Origin: Muribaculum intestinale
Lineage (GTDB): Bacteria; Bacteroidota; Bacteroidia; Bacteroidales; Muribaculaceae
Direction of reading: 5' to 3'
Length of the DNA stretch: 64,000 nt
Assembly (NCBI RefSeq): GCF_002201515.1
Contig: NZ_CP021421.1
Coordinates: 3,038,001 to 3,102,000 of the forward strand
Part shown: piece by piece, positions 36,132 to 45,735 of the stretch
How the letters are laid out: every line of letters starts with the position of its first letter
Numbering within the stretch: the stretch's first letter is position 1
The notes under the pieces: generated by a model
Databases searched by the model: none
The model's input: the letters and a program-made list of their open reading frames with translations, nothing else
Told to the model about the DNA's origin: nothing
Made by a program: the position numbers and the translations under genes

Positions 36132-36359
36132 TGGGACGTAAGCCGCAAATCATTCAGCTCACAAATTCTATCTGTTTTCTATAGTTTATGTCCTAATAAG
36201 CTATATGGAATTGAAGAAGACTATTTCAATAGATTGTTTGCACCAAGGGCTTTGAAAAAGCCTGCGGCATCTGCTGGTAGAGATTTTCATCTGAAAGAAA
36301 AAATATTATGTCTTTGGGAAATGGGCAATAAATCAATTATTGATGCCAAAGTGTTTTGA
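36132..36359 (+). pseudogene. Possible decayed ORF in the gap between two operons
   Basis: The gap 35909-36336 holds no intact gene. From ATG 36132 a frame reads MGRKPQIIQLTNSICFL then stops at 36183; a second frame continues as LYGIEEDYFNRLF, APRALKKPAASAGRDF and HLKEKILCLWEMGN to a stop at 36357-36359, slightly overlapping the patatin 3' end. This looks like one short coding sequence broken by a frameshift, perhaps a DNA-binding protein or transposase remnant. I cannot name a family, and chance translation is possible. Confidence 0.25.
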
Positions 36360-37188
36360 TTTCCTGAATCTTTTTCTGCGCGGCAACACGTCCTAAATCG
36401 TAGACGCGCTGCATGTCATCCGGACTGTGTGACACATGTCCGATTTGCAACGGAGATTCCGGCCGGATTACTACACAGCGGCCTTCAGATTCTGCATGAC
36501 GGACATATTCGAGCTGGGCATTATACATTACATGACGGCGGCTCATCGCGTCTCTTGCTCCCGGATGCTTGCGCAGACCCCACTCTATCATCGGCATGAA
36601 TCGGGAACATTTCTTTACATATCCTTCCGGTTGAGTCAGCACCACTACATTGGCATCATAACCACAGCGTTCAAAAAATTCGAGAGGTATAGAGTCGGAC
36701 ATGCCTCCGTCAAGGAGCCGTCGGCCATCTATTTCAACAATATTTGATACTAAAGGCATTGATGCCGAGGCTCTTACCCATTCATAAAATAAATCTCCGC
36801 CATGTGTGCATTTGTGATAGACGGCCTCTCCCGTATCTACGTCGGTACATACTACATAGTATTCCATTGGGTTCAGTTCAAAGGCCTCGGAATCAAACAC
36901 GTCATAATGGTTCGGGACAATATGATACGCGAATTCCGCATTGAATAAATCCCCGCTTTTGATTAGTGAGCGAATTCCGCAATATCTGGAATCTCGGGCA
37001 AAACGTTGGTTATATCGTAAAGCACGCCCATGCTGTCCTGATTTGTAATTACATCCGAAAGCAGCTCCGGCTGATACGCCGACAATGCCATCAGGACGGA
37101 GATTGTGCTCCATCATTATGTCAATTACTCCGGCTGAGAATAATCCACGCATTGCTCCGCCTTCTAGTACAAGTCCACATTTCATCAC
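36337..37188 (-). CDS. Patatin-like phospholipase
   Basis: Predicted cytoplasmic lipid acyl hydrolase of the RssA/YjjU type. The 283 residues show the oxyanion-hole sequence EGGAMRG (9-15), the nucleophile elbow GVSAG (Ser39) and the second dyad residue in LLDGGMSDS (Asp160), so the Ser-Asp dyad is intact. There is no signal peptide. Either Met1 or Met2 could be the start. It is transcribed alone, divergently from the outer-membrane protein, with a large palindrome between them. Confidence 0.88.
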   Translation of the reverse strand: MMKCGLVLEGGAMRGLFSAGVIDIMMEHNLRPDGIVGVSAGAAFGCNYKSGQHGRALRYNQRFARDSRYCGIRSLIKSGDLFNAEFAYHIVPNHYDVFDSEAFELNPMEYYVVCTDVDTGEAVYHKCTHGGDLFYEWVRASASMPLVSNIVEIDGRRLLDGGMSDSIPLEFFERCGYDANVVVLTQPEGYVKKCSRFMPMIEWGLRKHPGARDAMSRRHVMYNAQLEYVRHAESEGRCVVIRPESPLQIGHVSHSPDDMQRVYDLGRVAAQKKIQEIKTLWHQ

Positions 37189-37248
37189 TGTAATGTTATT
37201 GTTTATTGCAAATATACGAAAATTCTGTCATGAACCGGAATATTTTGA

Positions 37249-37283
37249 CGCATAATTAAGTTAACATACGTGTTAATTATGCG
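37249..37283. promoter_or_regulatory. Large palindrome in a divergent promoter region
   Basis: CGCATAATTAA (37249-37259) pairs perfectly with TTAATTATGCG (37273-37283). An alternative inner pairing TTAACA-TACG-TGTTAA also exists. It lies between the patatin gene and the promoter of the OMP, 7 bp before the -33 box, where a regulator could act on both genes. Confidence 0.5.
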
Positions 37284-37289
37284 AATGTT

Positions 37290-37322
37290 TTTGATTTTGT
37301 TTAGAAATATTGCTTACCTTTG
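37290..37322 (+). promoter_or_regulatory. Promoter of the outer-membrane protein gene
   Basis: TTTG (37290-37293), a 21-nt spacer and TACCTTTG (37315-37322). Transcription would begin near 37329, which supports the start codon at 37372. Confidence 0.75.
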
Positions 37323-37371
37323 TCAAAATAATATTGATTCTCAATCACACGCATTTATTCAAGACAATCAA

Positions 37372-38412
37372 ATGAAATTGCCATCTATAGCGGCATTGGC
37401 CGTTCTTTTCTCCCCTACTATCCTTTACTCTCAGTCTGTTGCTCCATCTGCTACTGCCGGTGACGGTGTTCGCATTGACCGCAATATATTCAATCATCTG
37501 GATGTCGGCCTTTCTCTGGGCTCGGCAGGAATTGGGCTTGACTTATCAACCAATGTTACTGATTGGGTACGCTTACGCGCGGGTGTTGATTATATGCCTG
37601 AATTTGCAGTGCCGATGTCATTCAACATAACAAGTTATAAAGAGGGAGCCACACCGGATGATGGCTATACAGTGAATGAAAGTAATTTTGACAAGCTGCA
37701 GGAGCTGATGTACGGAATCACCAATATACATGTCGACGAACATGTCGACATGCAGGGTCGGCCCTCTTTCTGGAATTTTAAATTTATGGTCGACGTCATG
37801 CCATGGGCCGACAAACGCTGGCATATTACCGCCGGTTTTTATCTTGGGTCAAATAAGATTGCCAACGCCAGAAACACAATCGAAGAGATGCCATCTCTGC
37901 TCGCGGTGAATATCTATAATCATTTTTATGATTTTGCCAAAAGCGGGGCATATTGGGATGAGCCTATGATTCCGGGATATGATGACTATTATATGTCGCC
38001 GGAAATGGCTGAGAAACTCATTGAACGTGGCGCGGTTGGTATAAATGTCGGCACATTCAGCCGTGATATACACGATAACGAAGGCAATATCATCTATAGA
38101 AAGGGACAGCCATACATGATGCGCCCGGGAACCGACGGACTTGTTAGAGCAAAGGCTTTGGTCAACCGTTTCCGCCCCTATATCGGCTTTGGATATAATA
38201 ATGAGGTGGGAAAATCCGGACGTTTGTCAATCGGATTTGATGCCGGAGTGATGTTCTGGGGTGGAAGCCCTAAGATAGTTACTCATGAAGGTATCGACTT
38301 GATTAATGACGTTGAAAATGTGAACGGTAAGGTCGGTGATTATGTCGATATTGTAAATTCGTTCAAGGTATTCCCATCAGTCAATTTTCGCATATCCTAT
38401 AAATTGTTTTGA
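37372..38412 (+). CDS. Predicted outer-membrane beta-barrel protein
   Basis: Start ATG 37372 gives a 346-residue protein with a clear signal peptide (MKLPSIAALAVLFSPTILYS, cleaved near YSQS); the in-frame ATG at 37270 lies upstream of the promoter. The mature part has repeated amphipathic beta segments (VGLSLGSAGIGLDLSTNV, FRPYIGFGYNNE, RLSIGFDAGVMFWGG) and ends in FRISYKLF, a typical outer-membrane C-terminal strand. A central insertion (about 85-215) is acidic and aromatic. I do not recognise a functional family. The yraN gene follows after 15 bp. Confidence 0.78.
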   Translation: MKLPSIAALAVLFSPTILYSQSVAPSATAGDGVRIDRNIFNHLDVGLSLGSAGIGLDLSTNVTDWVRLRAGVDYMPEFAVPMSFNITSYKEGATPDDGYTVNESNFDKLQELMYGITNIHVDEHVDMQGRPSFWNFKFMVDVMPWADKRWHITAGFYLGSNKIANARNTIEEMPSLLAVNIYNHFYDFAKSGAYWDEPMIPGYDDYYMSPEMAEKLIERGAVGINVGTFSRDIHDNEGNIIYRKGQPYMMRPGTDGLVRAKALVNRFRPYIGFGYNNEVGKSGRLSIGFDAGVMFWGGSPKIVTHEGIDLINDVENVNGKVGDYVDIVNSFKVFPSVNFRISYKLF

Positions 38413-38427
38413 TTCTTAGATTATCAG

Positions 38428-38796
38428 ATGGCACGACATAACACCCTTGGTAAAATTGGAGAAGATGCAGCATGCTCTTATCTTGCAGCCAAGGGGTATG
38501 CCATCATGGAACGGAATGCGCGTGTAGGGCATCTGGAGATTGATATTGTCGCAATGGTCGGTCCGAGACTTGTCTGCGCTGAAGTAAAAACGCGCACTGC
38601 CGGGACCGGCTTTTCAGGCATAGAAGGCATAACCAAAGCAAAAATCAAATCTCTTGTGCGAGCGGCTGACGCATACGTAAAATCACGAAATCTGCCATTT
38701 GAGGTTCAGTTCGACATATTGCTTGTCTCGGCCAATGATGATGGGGAAATTATTGAAATTGAACACATTCCAGATGCATTCTATCCGCCGTTCTGA
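38428..38796 (+). CDS. YraN family (UPF0102) endonuclease-fold protein
   Basis: Small cytoplasmic protein of 122 residues with a Holliday-junction-resolvase/PD-(D/E)xK-like fold. The family opening GKIGEDAACSYLAAKGY and the active-site pattern Glu-x-Asp (HLEIDIVAMV) followed by CAEVKTR (Glu-x-Lys) are present. Its cellular role is not established. It is the second gene after the OMP. Confidence 0.9.
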   Translation: MARHNTLGKIGEDAACSYLAAKGYAIMERNARVGHLEIDIVAMVGPRLVCAEVKTRTAGTGFSGIEGITKAKIKSLVRAADAYVKSRNLPFEVQFDILLVSANDDGEIIEIEHIPDAFYPPF

Positions 38797-38963
38797 AAGA
38801 TTGTCTAAAATTCATATTACTTTGCTTTTGAGAGTCTTGTCCGCGTCTTTTTGTTTATTCTTCAATCATGTAGCTACAGCTACACTCCCTCATAACAGGC
38901 AAAAATCCATCGGAGAATCCTTCTTATATAAATTTTGACAATCTTTGAATTTTCAGGCCGTTT

Positions 38964-39896
38964 TTATGACAATGCATCAGCCACAGCCGATTCATATTTT
39001 CTGAGAGTAGTGGCCTTATGGATTGCTTTCCAGGCTTTATGACCAATCTCGTCTTCAAGCCAATCCCACATAGGTTTGATTTTTTGTAATATCTGCTGGT
39101 CTCCGCAAAGAACAGTCATATAGGTGGAATATATTTCTTCGTGGAATCTTCTTAAAACTGAAACACGCTTGTCGTGACACCACTCCTCATTACTGCGATA
39201 TTCCAGAGCAAGCGACGGGCGTGACAATAATCCTCTTCCAACCATTACATCCACAGAGATATTGTGCACACTGCCGATGCGGGCGATATCTGAAACTGAC
39301 CGTATATCACCGTTATATACTACACGGTGACTTGTAGATGCTAAAAACTCATCAAATATCTCACTATTACATTCTCCTACATATTGCTGAGCCGCGATTC
39401 TTGGATGAAGAGTAATATGATCGAGAGGAATTGTATTTAATATGTTCAATATCGGGCGCCATTCATCAGAACTATTGATGCCAAGACGTAATTTTGCCGA
39501 GAATACAGCAAATGAATAACGCGTGATTATAATGCTTGCGATTTCCTCAATCAAAGCAGCCCGTAATGCACCCGCTCCCCGCCCATGTTTTACTTGTGGT
39601 GGAAACGGACATCCGAGGTTCAGATTGATATGTGTTGCTCCGGCGTCAATCAAAGTGTCGGCAAGTATGATAAATTCGTCACGGCTCCCAAAAATAATCT
39701 GTGGGATTACCGGTATGCCAGACGGCATATTCTGAATCGCATTATTAAGGTCACGTTGCCTGACGCTGCCCTTTTCAACTCTGATAAATGGTGTGAAATA
39801 TGCATCGACACCGCCATAAATACCGGCATGGGCCAAGCGCCATGCCACATCTGTATAGCCTTGCAGGGGTGCGGCATAAATCAGTTTATCATCCAT
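38964..39896 (-). CDS. tRNA-dihydrouridine synthase
   Basis: FMN enzyme that reduces uridine to dihydrouridine in the tRNA D-loop. The 310 residues form a TIM barrel with APLQGYTDVAWR near the start, the catalytic cysteine in NLGCPFPP, a KLRLG loop, ITLHPR and NGDIRS, and VGRGLLSRPSL, all diagnostic. The exact Dus subtype is not clear. It is the last gene of a five-gene operon, 10 bp after trkH. Confidence 0.92.
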   Translation of the reverse strand: MDDKLIYAAPLQGYTDVAWRLAHAGIYGGVDAYFTPFIRVEKGSVRQRDLNNAIQNMPSGIPVIPQIIFGSRDEFIILADTLIDAGATHINLNLGCPFPPQVKHGRGAGALRAALIEEIASIIITRYSFAVFSAKLRLGINSSDEWRPILNILNTIPLDHITLHPRIAAQQYVGECNSEIFDEFLASTSHRVVYNGDIRSVSDIARIGSVHNISVDVMVGRGLLSRPSLALEYRSNEEWCHDKRVSVLRRFHEEIYSTYMTVLCGDQQILQKIKPMWDWLEDEIGHKAWKAIHKATTLRKYESAVADALS

Positions 39897-39906
39897 ATAC
39901 TTTTGA

Positions 39907-41430
39907 TTATTTCTTCCAGAAAGCCTGTGTAAACAGTATTAGTACGGTGAAAATCTCAAGACGCCCGATGAGCATCAATATTGACAGTACCCATTTGCCG
40001 AAGTCAGGTATGATTTCATAACCGCCTCCTCCATAACCGGTCACACCGGCTCCAAGCCCGGTGTTGCTTACGCAGCTGAATGAACTGAAGAATGCGTCCA
40101 TAAACGGCAGCCCCATGGCAGTAAGCATAATTCCGCCTACCGCGATGACCATAACATATATGCACAAAAATGCAATCACCTTATCGACAACCTCCGGTGC
40201 CATTACATTACCGTTGATTCGCACCGAACGTATTGAATTGGGGTGTACCGAGCGATACAGTTCGTTGTTGGTGTTCTTAAGCAGATAGAGCAGACGGTCT
40301 ATTTTGGCTCCGCCGCTCGTAGAGCCTGCGCAGGCGCCAAAGAACATCAGGCAGAATGACAGGGAGAGTACCAACGGACCCCAGTTTTCGAAGTTATCGG
40401 CAGTAAGGCCGGTCGATGTAATTGTCGTTATTATCTGGAAAATAGGGTCGATTGTGACAGCCTCTATGGATGTTGCATGTCCGGTAACGGCAATACTGAT
40501 GACAAAAATCACATACATTACAACAAGTATGCCGATATATGCCATAAAGGTATCATTGCGCAGCAATGAACGCCAATCACCATGATATGCCTTATAAATC
40601 AGACTGAAATTGACTCCGCCAAGAAACATAAACAGAGTAACCACACACTTGATGTAGTTGGAATCCCAAAAACCGATACTGCTGTTTTTGGTGGAAAAGC
40701 CGCCGGTAGATACTGTGGACAGAGAATGGCATATGCTGTCGAAAATATCCATGGGACCGGCCCATAAAAGCAAAATCAGAAGTGTGGTGAGCACAAAATA
40801 AATAGTCCAGAGGCTTTTGGCAGTCTGGCTTATTCGAGGGCGCAGTTTTTCGTGGGTGATGCCTGTTACTTCGGCATTGAACATCTGCATTCCTCCTGAA
40901 TAGTTGAGCATCGGTATGACTGCGAGGGTGAAGAGGATGATACCCATGCCGCCAAGCCATTGTGTCAGACATCTCCAGATATTAATGCCATGGCTAAGCA
41001 CATCGACTGACTCATAAATTGAACATCCTGTTGTAGTAAAGCCCGACATGGTTTCAAAAAAAGCATCTGTGACACTAAGAGGATGCTCGCATATGATATA
41101 TGGAATCATACCGAAGAAACTAAACACCACCCATACAAGAGCCGTGAGTAGAAATCCCTCGCGCTTTGCCATCTGAGTATGTGACGGACGGATGCAGAAT
41201 GTCATCACCGCACCTGTGACAAGTGTGATTCCGGCAGCAATAATGAATGCCATTACATCGCTCTCGGAGTATATAAGCGATGTAAGTATAGGCACAAACA
41301 TGAATATGCCCTCAATCATGAGAAGCCAGCCCAATACTCTCACAAGCATCGGGAAATTTATTTTGCGAACATTGCCGAACAGAGTCGTACTCTGGACTTT
41401 GTCGCGGCTTTTGCTGCCAAAAAAGTTCAT
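39907..41430 (-). CDS. trkH: Potassium uptake channel subunit TrkH/KtrB
   Basis: Inner-membrane K+ translocating subunit. The 507 residues contain the four-fold repeated M1-P-M2 units of the SKT superfamily with filter-like glycines (TTTGCSIYES, STVSTGGFSTKN, TSTGLTADN, SNTGLGAGV, one per repeat). A hydrophobic N-terminus adds two helices, which is typical of TrkH. It works with the regulator encoded 12 bp upstream (trkA) and probably gates in response to NAD(H) or ATP bound there. Confidence 0.94.
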   Translation of the reverse strand: MNFFGSKSRDKVQSTTLFGNVRKINFPMLVRVLGWLLMIEGIFMFVPILTSLIYSESDVMAFIIAAGITLVTGAVMTFCIRPSHTQMAKREGFLLTALVWVVFSFFGMIPYIICEHPLSVTDAFFETMSGFTTTGCSIYESVDVLSHGINIWRCLTQWLGGMGIILFTLAVIPMLNYSGGMQMFNAEVTGITHEKLRPRISQTAKSLWTIYFVLTTLLILLLWAGPMDIFDSICHSLSTVSTGGFSTKNSSIGFWDSNYIKCVVTLFMFLGGVNFSLIYKAYHGDWRSLLRNDTFMAYIGILVVMYVIFVISIAVTGHATSIEAVTIDPIFQIITTITSTGLTADNFENWGPLVLSLSFCLMFFGACAGSTSGGAKIDRLLYLLKNTNNELYRSVHPNSIRSVRINGNVMAPEVVDKVIAFLCIYVMVIAVGGIMLTAMGLPFMDAFFSSFSCVSNTGLGAGVTGYGGGGYEIIPDFGKWVLSILMLIGRLEIFTVLILFTQAFWKK

Positions 41431-41442
41431 ATATGAATTTTG

Positions 41443-42777
41443 TTAGCTAAACAGTCTCTCTATCTTATGCAATGCTCCTGACAAGCAGAATACTACGACA
41501 TGGTCACCGGCCTCTATTGTAGTATTACCGGTAACGAGCATGCCTGTTTCGCCGCGTATGAGTCCCGCAATGGTCATACCATATGGCAAAGATAATGATT
41601 TGACCGGACCGCGGGTAACCTTGCTGTTGGGCTTTACTTCGATTTCAGCAACCTCTGCGTCGGCAAGCGCCAGACATTTTGAGGAGGTTACGTCCGTATC
41701 AAGAAGAATCTGGAATATTTTACTTGAAGCCAGGAGCTTCTTGTTTATAATAGTGCCGATATTAAGACCCTCTGCCTCGGAGATAAACTGAAGGTTTTCG
41801 ACCTCAGCTACTGTTTTTCGTATTCCGAGTTCTTTGGCGGTAAGACATGTGAGGATATTTGTCTCCGAACTGTCGCTCAAAGCAATAAAGGCATCTGCCT
41901 CGTCGACACCTTCGTCACGCAACACGTCAATATCGCGTGCGTCACCATATACTATGTCGCAATTTGGGCATTTTTCCGGTAGCCGGCGGCACTGTGCCAT
42001 GTCATTGTCGATAATTTTAATGCGGAATTCATCCGCAGCCATATGGGCAAGTCTGATAGCAATACGGCTTCCTCCCATGATAACGACTTTCCGTATGCGA
42101 AATTCCTCTTTCCCACATAGGTCAAGCAAATCACTTACGTGATCGCGCATGGTGGCAAAGTATAGGATATCGCCGGGCTTCAGTACGTCATCACCGCGCG
42201 GTATAATTGTCTCATGACGGCGCTTTATTGCTGCAACGTGGAAATTATGCTCTGTCCGGGCGAAGTCTTTAAGATGCATGCCTACAATGCGGGCATTTTC
42301 GCGTAGCTTCACGCCTACAATTACGAGCTTGCCATCATGGAGTTCAAACCAATGACGCACCCAATTGCGTCTCAGTGCGGTTATAATCTCCTGTGCCGCG
42401 AGGTACTCCGGATAAATCAATGCGTTGACTCCCTGCCGGGTGAAGAAATCGCGATTATTCTTATCAAGAAATTCGTAATTGTCAATGCGGGCTACTGTCT
42501 TTCTTGCACCTATGCTTTTGGCAATAGTACAGGAAGTGACATTGCGTGTCTCGTCAGGTGTCACCGCGATAAACAAGTCACATTTTTCCACTCCAGCCTG
42601 ACGGAGAGTGTTAAACGAAATCGCGCTGCCGCGTAGCGTCATCAGGTTGTAGTTGGCGTCGATACTGGCAAGGCGTTCGGCGTCATCATCCACAAGCATT
42701 ACATCCTGCTCTTCTCTTGACAGAAGTTTTGCCAGATGCGAGCCGACTTCTCCCGCTCCTACGATTACAATCTTCAT
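41443..42777 (-). CDS. trkA: Trk potassium uptake regulator TrkA
   Basis: Cytoplasmic ring protein that binds NAD(H) and controls TrkH. The 444 residues comprise two RCK units: Rossmann fingers VGAGEVGSHLAKLL (6-19) and MGGSRIAIRLAHM (about 232), each followed by a TrkA-C subdomain. Acidic residues ending the second beta strand suit NADH binding. Overlap with the TrkH gene is absent (12-bp gap), and dxs precedes it by 11 bp. Confidence 0.94.
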   Translation of the reverse strand: MKIVIVGAGEVGSHLAKLLSREEQDVMLVDDDAERLASIDANYNLMTLRGSAISFNTLRQAGVEKCDLFIAVTPDETRNVTSCTIAKSIGARKTVARIDNYEFLDKNNRDFFTRQGVNALIYPEYLAAQEIITALRRNWVRHWFELHDGKLVIVGVKLRENARIVGMHLKDFARTEHNFHVAAIKRRHETIIPRGDDVLKPGDILYFATMRDHVSDLLDLCGKEEFRIRKVVIMGGSRIAIRLAHMAADEFRIKIIDNDMAQCRRLPEKCPNCDIVYGDARDIDVLRDEGVDEADAFIALSDSSETNILTCLTAKELGIRKTVAEVENLQFISEAEGLNIGTIINKKLLASSKIFQILLDTDVTSSKCLALADAEVAEIEVKPNSKVTRGPVKSLSLPYGMTIAGLIRGETGMLVTGNTTIEAGDHVVVFCLSGALHKIERLFS

Positions 42778-42788
42778 ACCTATTTAAT

Positions 42789-44738
42789 TTAAACGGCCGA
42801 TTTGCTTGCGGCTTCTTTTATGGCTGAGAAAATAGCATCCTCGTCCATCCCACACTCTCTCATCAGTTCAGGCACCTTTCCATGAGCGACAAATCGATCA
42901 GGAACGCCGATTCTGATAATCTCGGGATGATAGTCATGATCCGCCATCCACTCGGCCACAGCAGAGCCAAGACCTCCGTCGCGCATGCCGTCCTCTATGG
43001 TAATCACCGGGACGCCGCGTTCTCCCACTTCGCGAAGAATCTCTTCATCGATGGGTTTCAGGAATATCATATCGTAATGTGCTACGCTGATGCCTTCGGC
43101 TGCTGCTCTGTCGGCCGCCGCAACGGCCCATCGTCCAGTAGGACCAATGGAAAGCACAGCCACATCTTTACCATCACGCAACTTGTGTCCCTTCCCTACG
43201 GGAATTACTTCGGGTGTCTTTTCACGCCACATGGCGTCGTTTCCTTTGCCTCGTGGATAGCGTATTACAAAAGGACCGTAATTTCCGCTCACAGATGTAA
43301 GCATCAGAGAGCGTAATGTCGACTCATCCATTGGCGATGATATTATTATACCGGGAATCGGCCGTAGATAACACATATCGAAGACGCCGTGGTGAGTCAC
43401 ACCGTCCTCCCCTACTATGCCGGCACGATCAAGACATAAGGTGACCGGAAGATGCTGGATGGCGACATCGTGGATTATCTGGTCATAAGCACGTTGGGTA
43501 AAAGACGAATATATTGCTGCAAATGGACGCATGCCCTCTTTTGCAAGGCCTCCGGCAAATGTTATAGCATGTCCCTCGGATATGCCGACATCAAATACTC
43601 TTTCCGGCATGGCTTCTTGCATTATATTCATTGATGTGCCTGATGACATGGCGGCTGTAATGCCGACGATACGTTTGTCATCCCGGGCCAGTTCAAGGAG
43701 TGTCTCACCGAATACGTCCTGCCATTTGGAAGGGCCGGACGCGGAGCCATCCCCTATTCTTTTCCCGGAAACAGCGTCAAACAGGCCCGGAGCATGCCAT
43801 TTCGCCGGATCTTTCTCGGCTGGGCGATATCCTTTGCCCTTTACAGTGCGAAGATGCAGAATACGCGGACCGTCCATCTCTTTTATGTCATTGAGAACTC
43901 TGACCACTCGGTCTATATCGTGTCCGTCAAATGGTCCGAAATATCTGATATTCAAGCCCTCGAATATATTCTGCTGCTTGCCGAGGAGCGATTTTATGCT
44001 ATTGTTGAAACGCAGTATGGAACCTTTGCTGCGTTCGCCTACCAGATGCATATTCTTAAGCAGTTTATATATCCGGTATCTGAACGTGTTATAGGCCTTT
44101 GTCGTATTTATGTGTGTCAGATATGAATTCAATGCCCCCACATTGCGGTCAATCGACATGTCGTTATCATTAAGTATAATCAGCAGGTTGTTGGGGGTGA
44201 TTGCGGCATTGTTCAGGCCTTCAAATGCAAGTCCGCCTGAGATAGATGCATCTCCGATTACCGCCACGACATTACGGCGCGGAGATTCGCCCTGCAATTT
44301 GGACGCGACAGTCATTCCAAGAGCTGCGGATATCGAGTTGGATGCATGTCCAGCTGTAAAAGTGTCATATTCGCTCTCTTCGGGGTTCGGGAAGCCGCTC
44401 AGACCTCCGAATTTCCGATTGGTAGCGAATAATTCACGGCGTCCGGTAAGCAGTTTATGTCCATAAGCCTGATGCCCTACGTCCCATACGATTCGATCGT
44501 ATGGAGTATTAAACACATAGTGCAGAGCGACAGTGAGCTCTACCGCACCCATGCTTGAGGCAAAATGACCCGGATTTTTAGATAGAGAGTTTATTAGGAA
44601 TTCACGTATTTCCGAACATACTTCTGGGAGTGCCGACTGCGGAAGCCTGCGCAGATCGGCCGGCGAATCGATGGATTGCAGGAGGGGATATTTATTATCG
44701 GCTTCCTGGATTGTGGTATCAGGCCTTTCCATTTCCAT
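42789..44738 (-). CDS. dxs: 1-Deoxy-D-xylulose-5-phosphate synthase
   Basis: Thiamine-diphosphate enzyme joining pyruvate and glyceraldehyde 3-phosphate, the first step of the MEP isoprenoid pathway. I chose ATG 44738 (649 residues); ATG 44732 is equally possible, while the frame back to 44777 lies within the preceding gene. Motifs: [16 protein letters not shown], the ThDP-binding [15 protein letters not shown], and [18 protein letters not shown] in the pyrimidine domain. It overlaps the small membrane-protein gene by 20 bp and is followed by trkA. Confidence 0.95.
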   Translation of the reverse strand: MEMERPDTTIQEADNKYPLLQSIDSPADLRRLPQSALPEVCSEIREFLINSLSKNPGHFASSMGAVELTVALHYVFNTPYDRIVWDVGHQAYGHKLLTGRRELFATNRKFGGLSGFPNPEESEYDTFTAGHASNSISAALGMTVASKLQGESPRRNVVAVIGDASISGGLAFEGLNNAAITPNNLLIILNDNDMSIDRNVGALNSYLTHINTTKAYNTFRYRIYKLLKNMHLVGERSKGSILRFNNSIKSLLGKQQNIFEGLNIRYFGPFDGHDIDRVVRVLNDIKEMDGPRILHLRTVKGKGYRPAEKDPAKWHAPGLFDAVSGKRIGDGSASGPSKWQDVFGETLLELARDDKRIVGITAAMSSGTSMNIMQEAMPERVFDVGISEGHAITFAGGLAKEGMRPFAAIYSSFTQRAYDQIIHDVAIQHLPVTLCLDRAGIVGEDGVTHHGVFDMCYLRPIPGIIISSPMDESTLRSLMLTSVSGNYGPFVIRYPRGKGNDAMWREKTPEVIPVGKGHKLRDGKDVAVLSIGPTGRWAVAAADRAAAEGISVAHYDMIFLKPIDEEILREVGERGVPVITIEDGMRDGGLGSAVAEWMADHDYHPEIIRIGVPDRFVAHGKVPELMRECGMDEDAIFSAIKEAASKSAV

Positions 44739-44901
44739 TGCGCATATATTTTTTGTAAAGAGGCACGAATACCACAATTCCGGAAGCTACAATAACAAAA
44801 ATTGTCCACAGATTGATGCCGCGTCCCTGAATGAGCAGGTAACACAATATAATCCATAGAGCCGTGAGGCATAGTAGGCGGAAGAGTGTAGCGGTATTCA
44901 T
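44719..44901 (-). CDS. Small two-helix membrane protein at the head of the dxs operon
   Basis: A 60-residue protein starting at ATG 44901 ([10 protein letters not shown]), chosen because the promoter and operator lie just upstream. Two hydrophobic segments (about 5-22 and 29-47) are followed by a basic tail ([12 protein letters not shown]), so the C-terminus faces the cytoplasm. The family is unknown to me. Translational overlap with dxs suggests coupling. Confidence 0.6.
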   Translation of the reverse strand: MNTATLFRLLCLTALWIILCYLLIQGRGINLWTIFVIVASGIVVFVPLYKKYMRNGNGKA

Positions 44902-44950
44902 GCATTCTAAATTAGAATGCAAATTTACCAAAGTTTCTTCACAAAAACAA
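44901..44950 (-). promoter_or_regulatory. Promoter and start-site palindrome of the dxs-trk-dus operon
   Basis: On the minus strand TTG (44950-44948), a 20-nt spacer and TAAATTTG (44927-44920). Immediately downstream, and overlapping the -7 box end, is a perfect palindrome of two 10-bp arms around one base, TGCATTCTAA-A-TTAGAATGCA (44901-44921), which covers the predicted transcription start (about 44913) and touches the start codon. Such a position suits a repressor site. Confidence 0.65.
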
Positions 44951-45008
44951 CATAAATGCTCAATACGAGCCGGCTGAGGAGGCAATCGAATGGTTATCGG
45001 GCAAAAAT

Positions 45009-45311
45009 CTATTTGCGTTTTTTAAAGAAATGATACAGACGTGTAGCCTGTCTTACTCCTTGAAACGCCAGTATGCCATAGTCAAGCATAGAGAATCCTG
45101 ACAATATCTTTCCAAGCAGTTTGTTGCCGCCTAACGAATCGAGCATTTTAAAGTTTGTGACTTTCGAGGCTTTTGACATCAGCTGTTCGCGTACCATTTC
45201 CATTTTCACATGGTTTACGGCGCGGCAATATCGCAAGTCGTCGATTGTATATCCGCTCCAGCGCTTGGCGGAAGATGCCGGATCATGAGGTGGAAGTGAA
45301 TCGGTGGCCAT
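45009..45311 (-). CDS. Hypothetical protein of the YtxH/holin cluster
   Basis: A 100-residue, mostly helical, basic protein with no signal peptide. A YTIDDLRYCRAVNHVKMEM segment and a Gly/Leu-rich patch (SLGGNKLLGKILSGFSMLDYG) precede a Lys-rich C-terminus (FFKKRK). No family recognised. It lies 3 bp after the holin-like gene, in the same operon as two YtxH-domain genes, so an envelope role is likely. Confidence 0.65.
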   Translation of the reverse strand: MATDSLPPHDPASSAKRWSGYTIDDLRYCRAVNHVKMEMVREQLMSKASKVTNFKMLDSLGGNKLLGKILSGFSMLDYGILAFQGVRQATRLYHFFKKRK

Positions 45312-45314
45312 ACG

Positions 45315-45686
45315 TCAAAGGGATTTTTGTTGTTTATCAGCATCGGGTTCATCAAGCAGCAGGCGCGACAGAAACCGTGCAATCGGATCTGTGATAAGCG
45401 TGGTGCGCATGAGATATAGCGTTACCCCAAGTAATATATATATACCGCCCATAATCATAAAACACCAAAATATAGGCAGTGCGGTGGCCAATAGCAACAC
45501 CAGCCCAATGGATATGAAAAACAATGCGAATGCAAGCATTATGCCGAGGATTGCAGCAACAACACCTGTTGACAGCAATATGGCGGATTTTTCAGTAGAT
45601 ACAAGGCGTATATTCTCAATCTGGAGTTTCAGATATGTGAGTACGGCTTTCCATACTGAACGCATTTCGTCAGATTTTTCACTCAT
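45315..45686 (-). CDS. Phage-holin-III-like membrane protein
   Basis: A 123-residue membrane protein of the group often labelled phage holin (superfamily 3_6) in bacterial chromosomes. I chose ATG 45686 (MSEKSDEMRS), giving a soluble N-terminal helix (about 1-35) followed by two long hydrophobic helices (about 40-90, VVAAILGIMLAFALFFISIG and the next). No phage genes are nearby; the same family is often found with YtxH and DUF genes in envelope-stress clusters. It probably affects membrane organisation rather than lysis. Confidence 0.72.
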   Translation of the reverse strand: MSEKSDEMRSVWKAVLTYLKLQIENIRLVSTEKSAILLSTGVVAAILGIMLAFALFFISIGLVLLLATALPIFWCFMIMGGIYILLGVTLYLMRTTLITDPIARFLSRLLLDEPDADKQQKSL

Positions 45687-45735
45687 GACAATTAAGGCTA
45701 ATATATTTAGGGGTAACTTTTGAGACAATCGATAT

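Noticed and set aside
37270..37371. In-frame upstream start for the outer-membrane protein
   Set aside because: It lies before the consensus promoter at 37290-37322, and the signal peptide begins cleanly at 37372.
45315..45686. Prophage remnant based on the holin-like gene
   Set aside because: No other phage gene, integrase or attachment repeat lies nearby, and the family is common in chromosomal envelope clusters.
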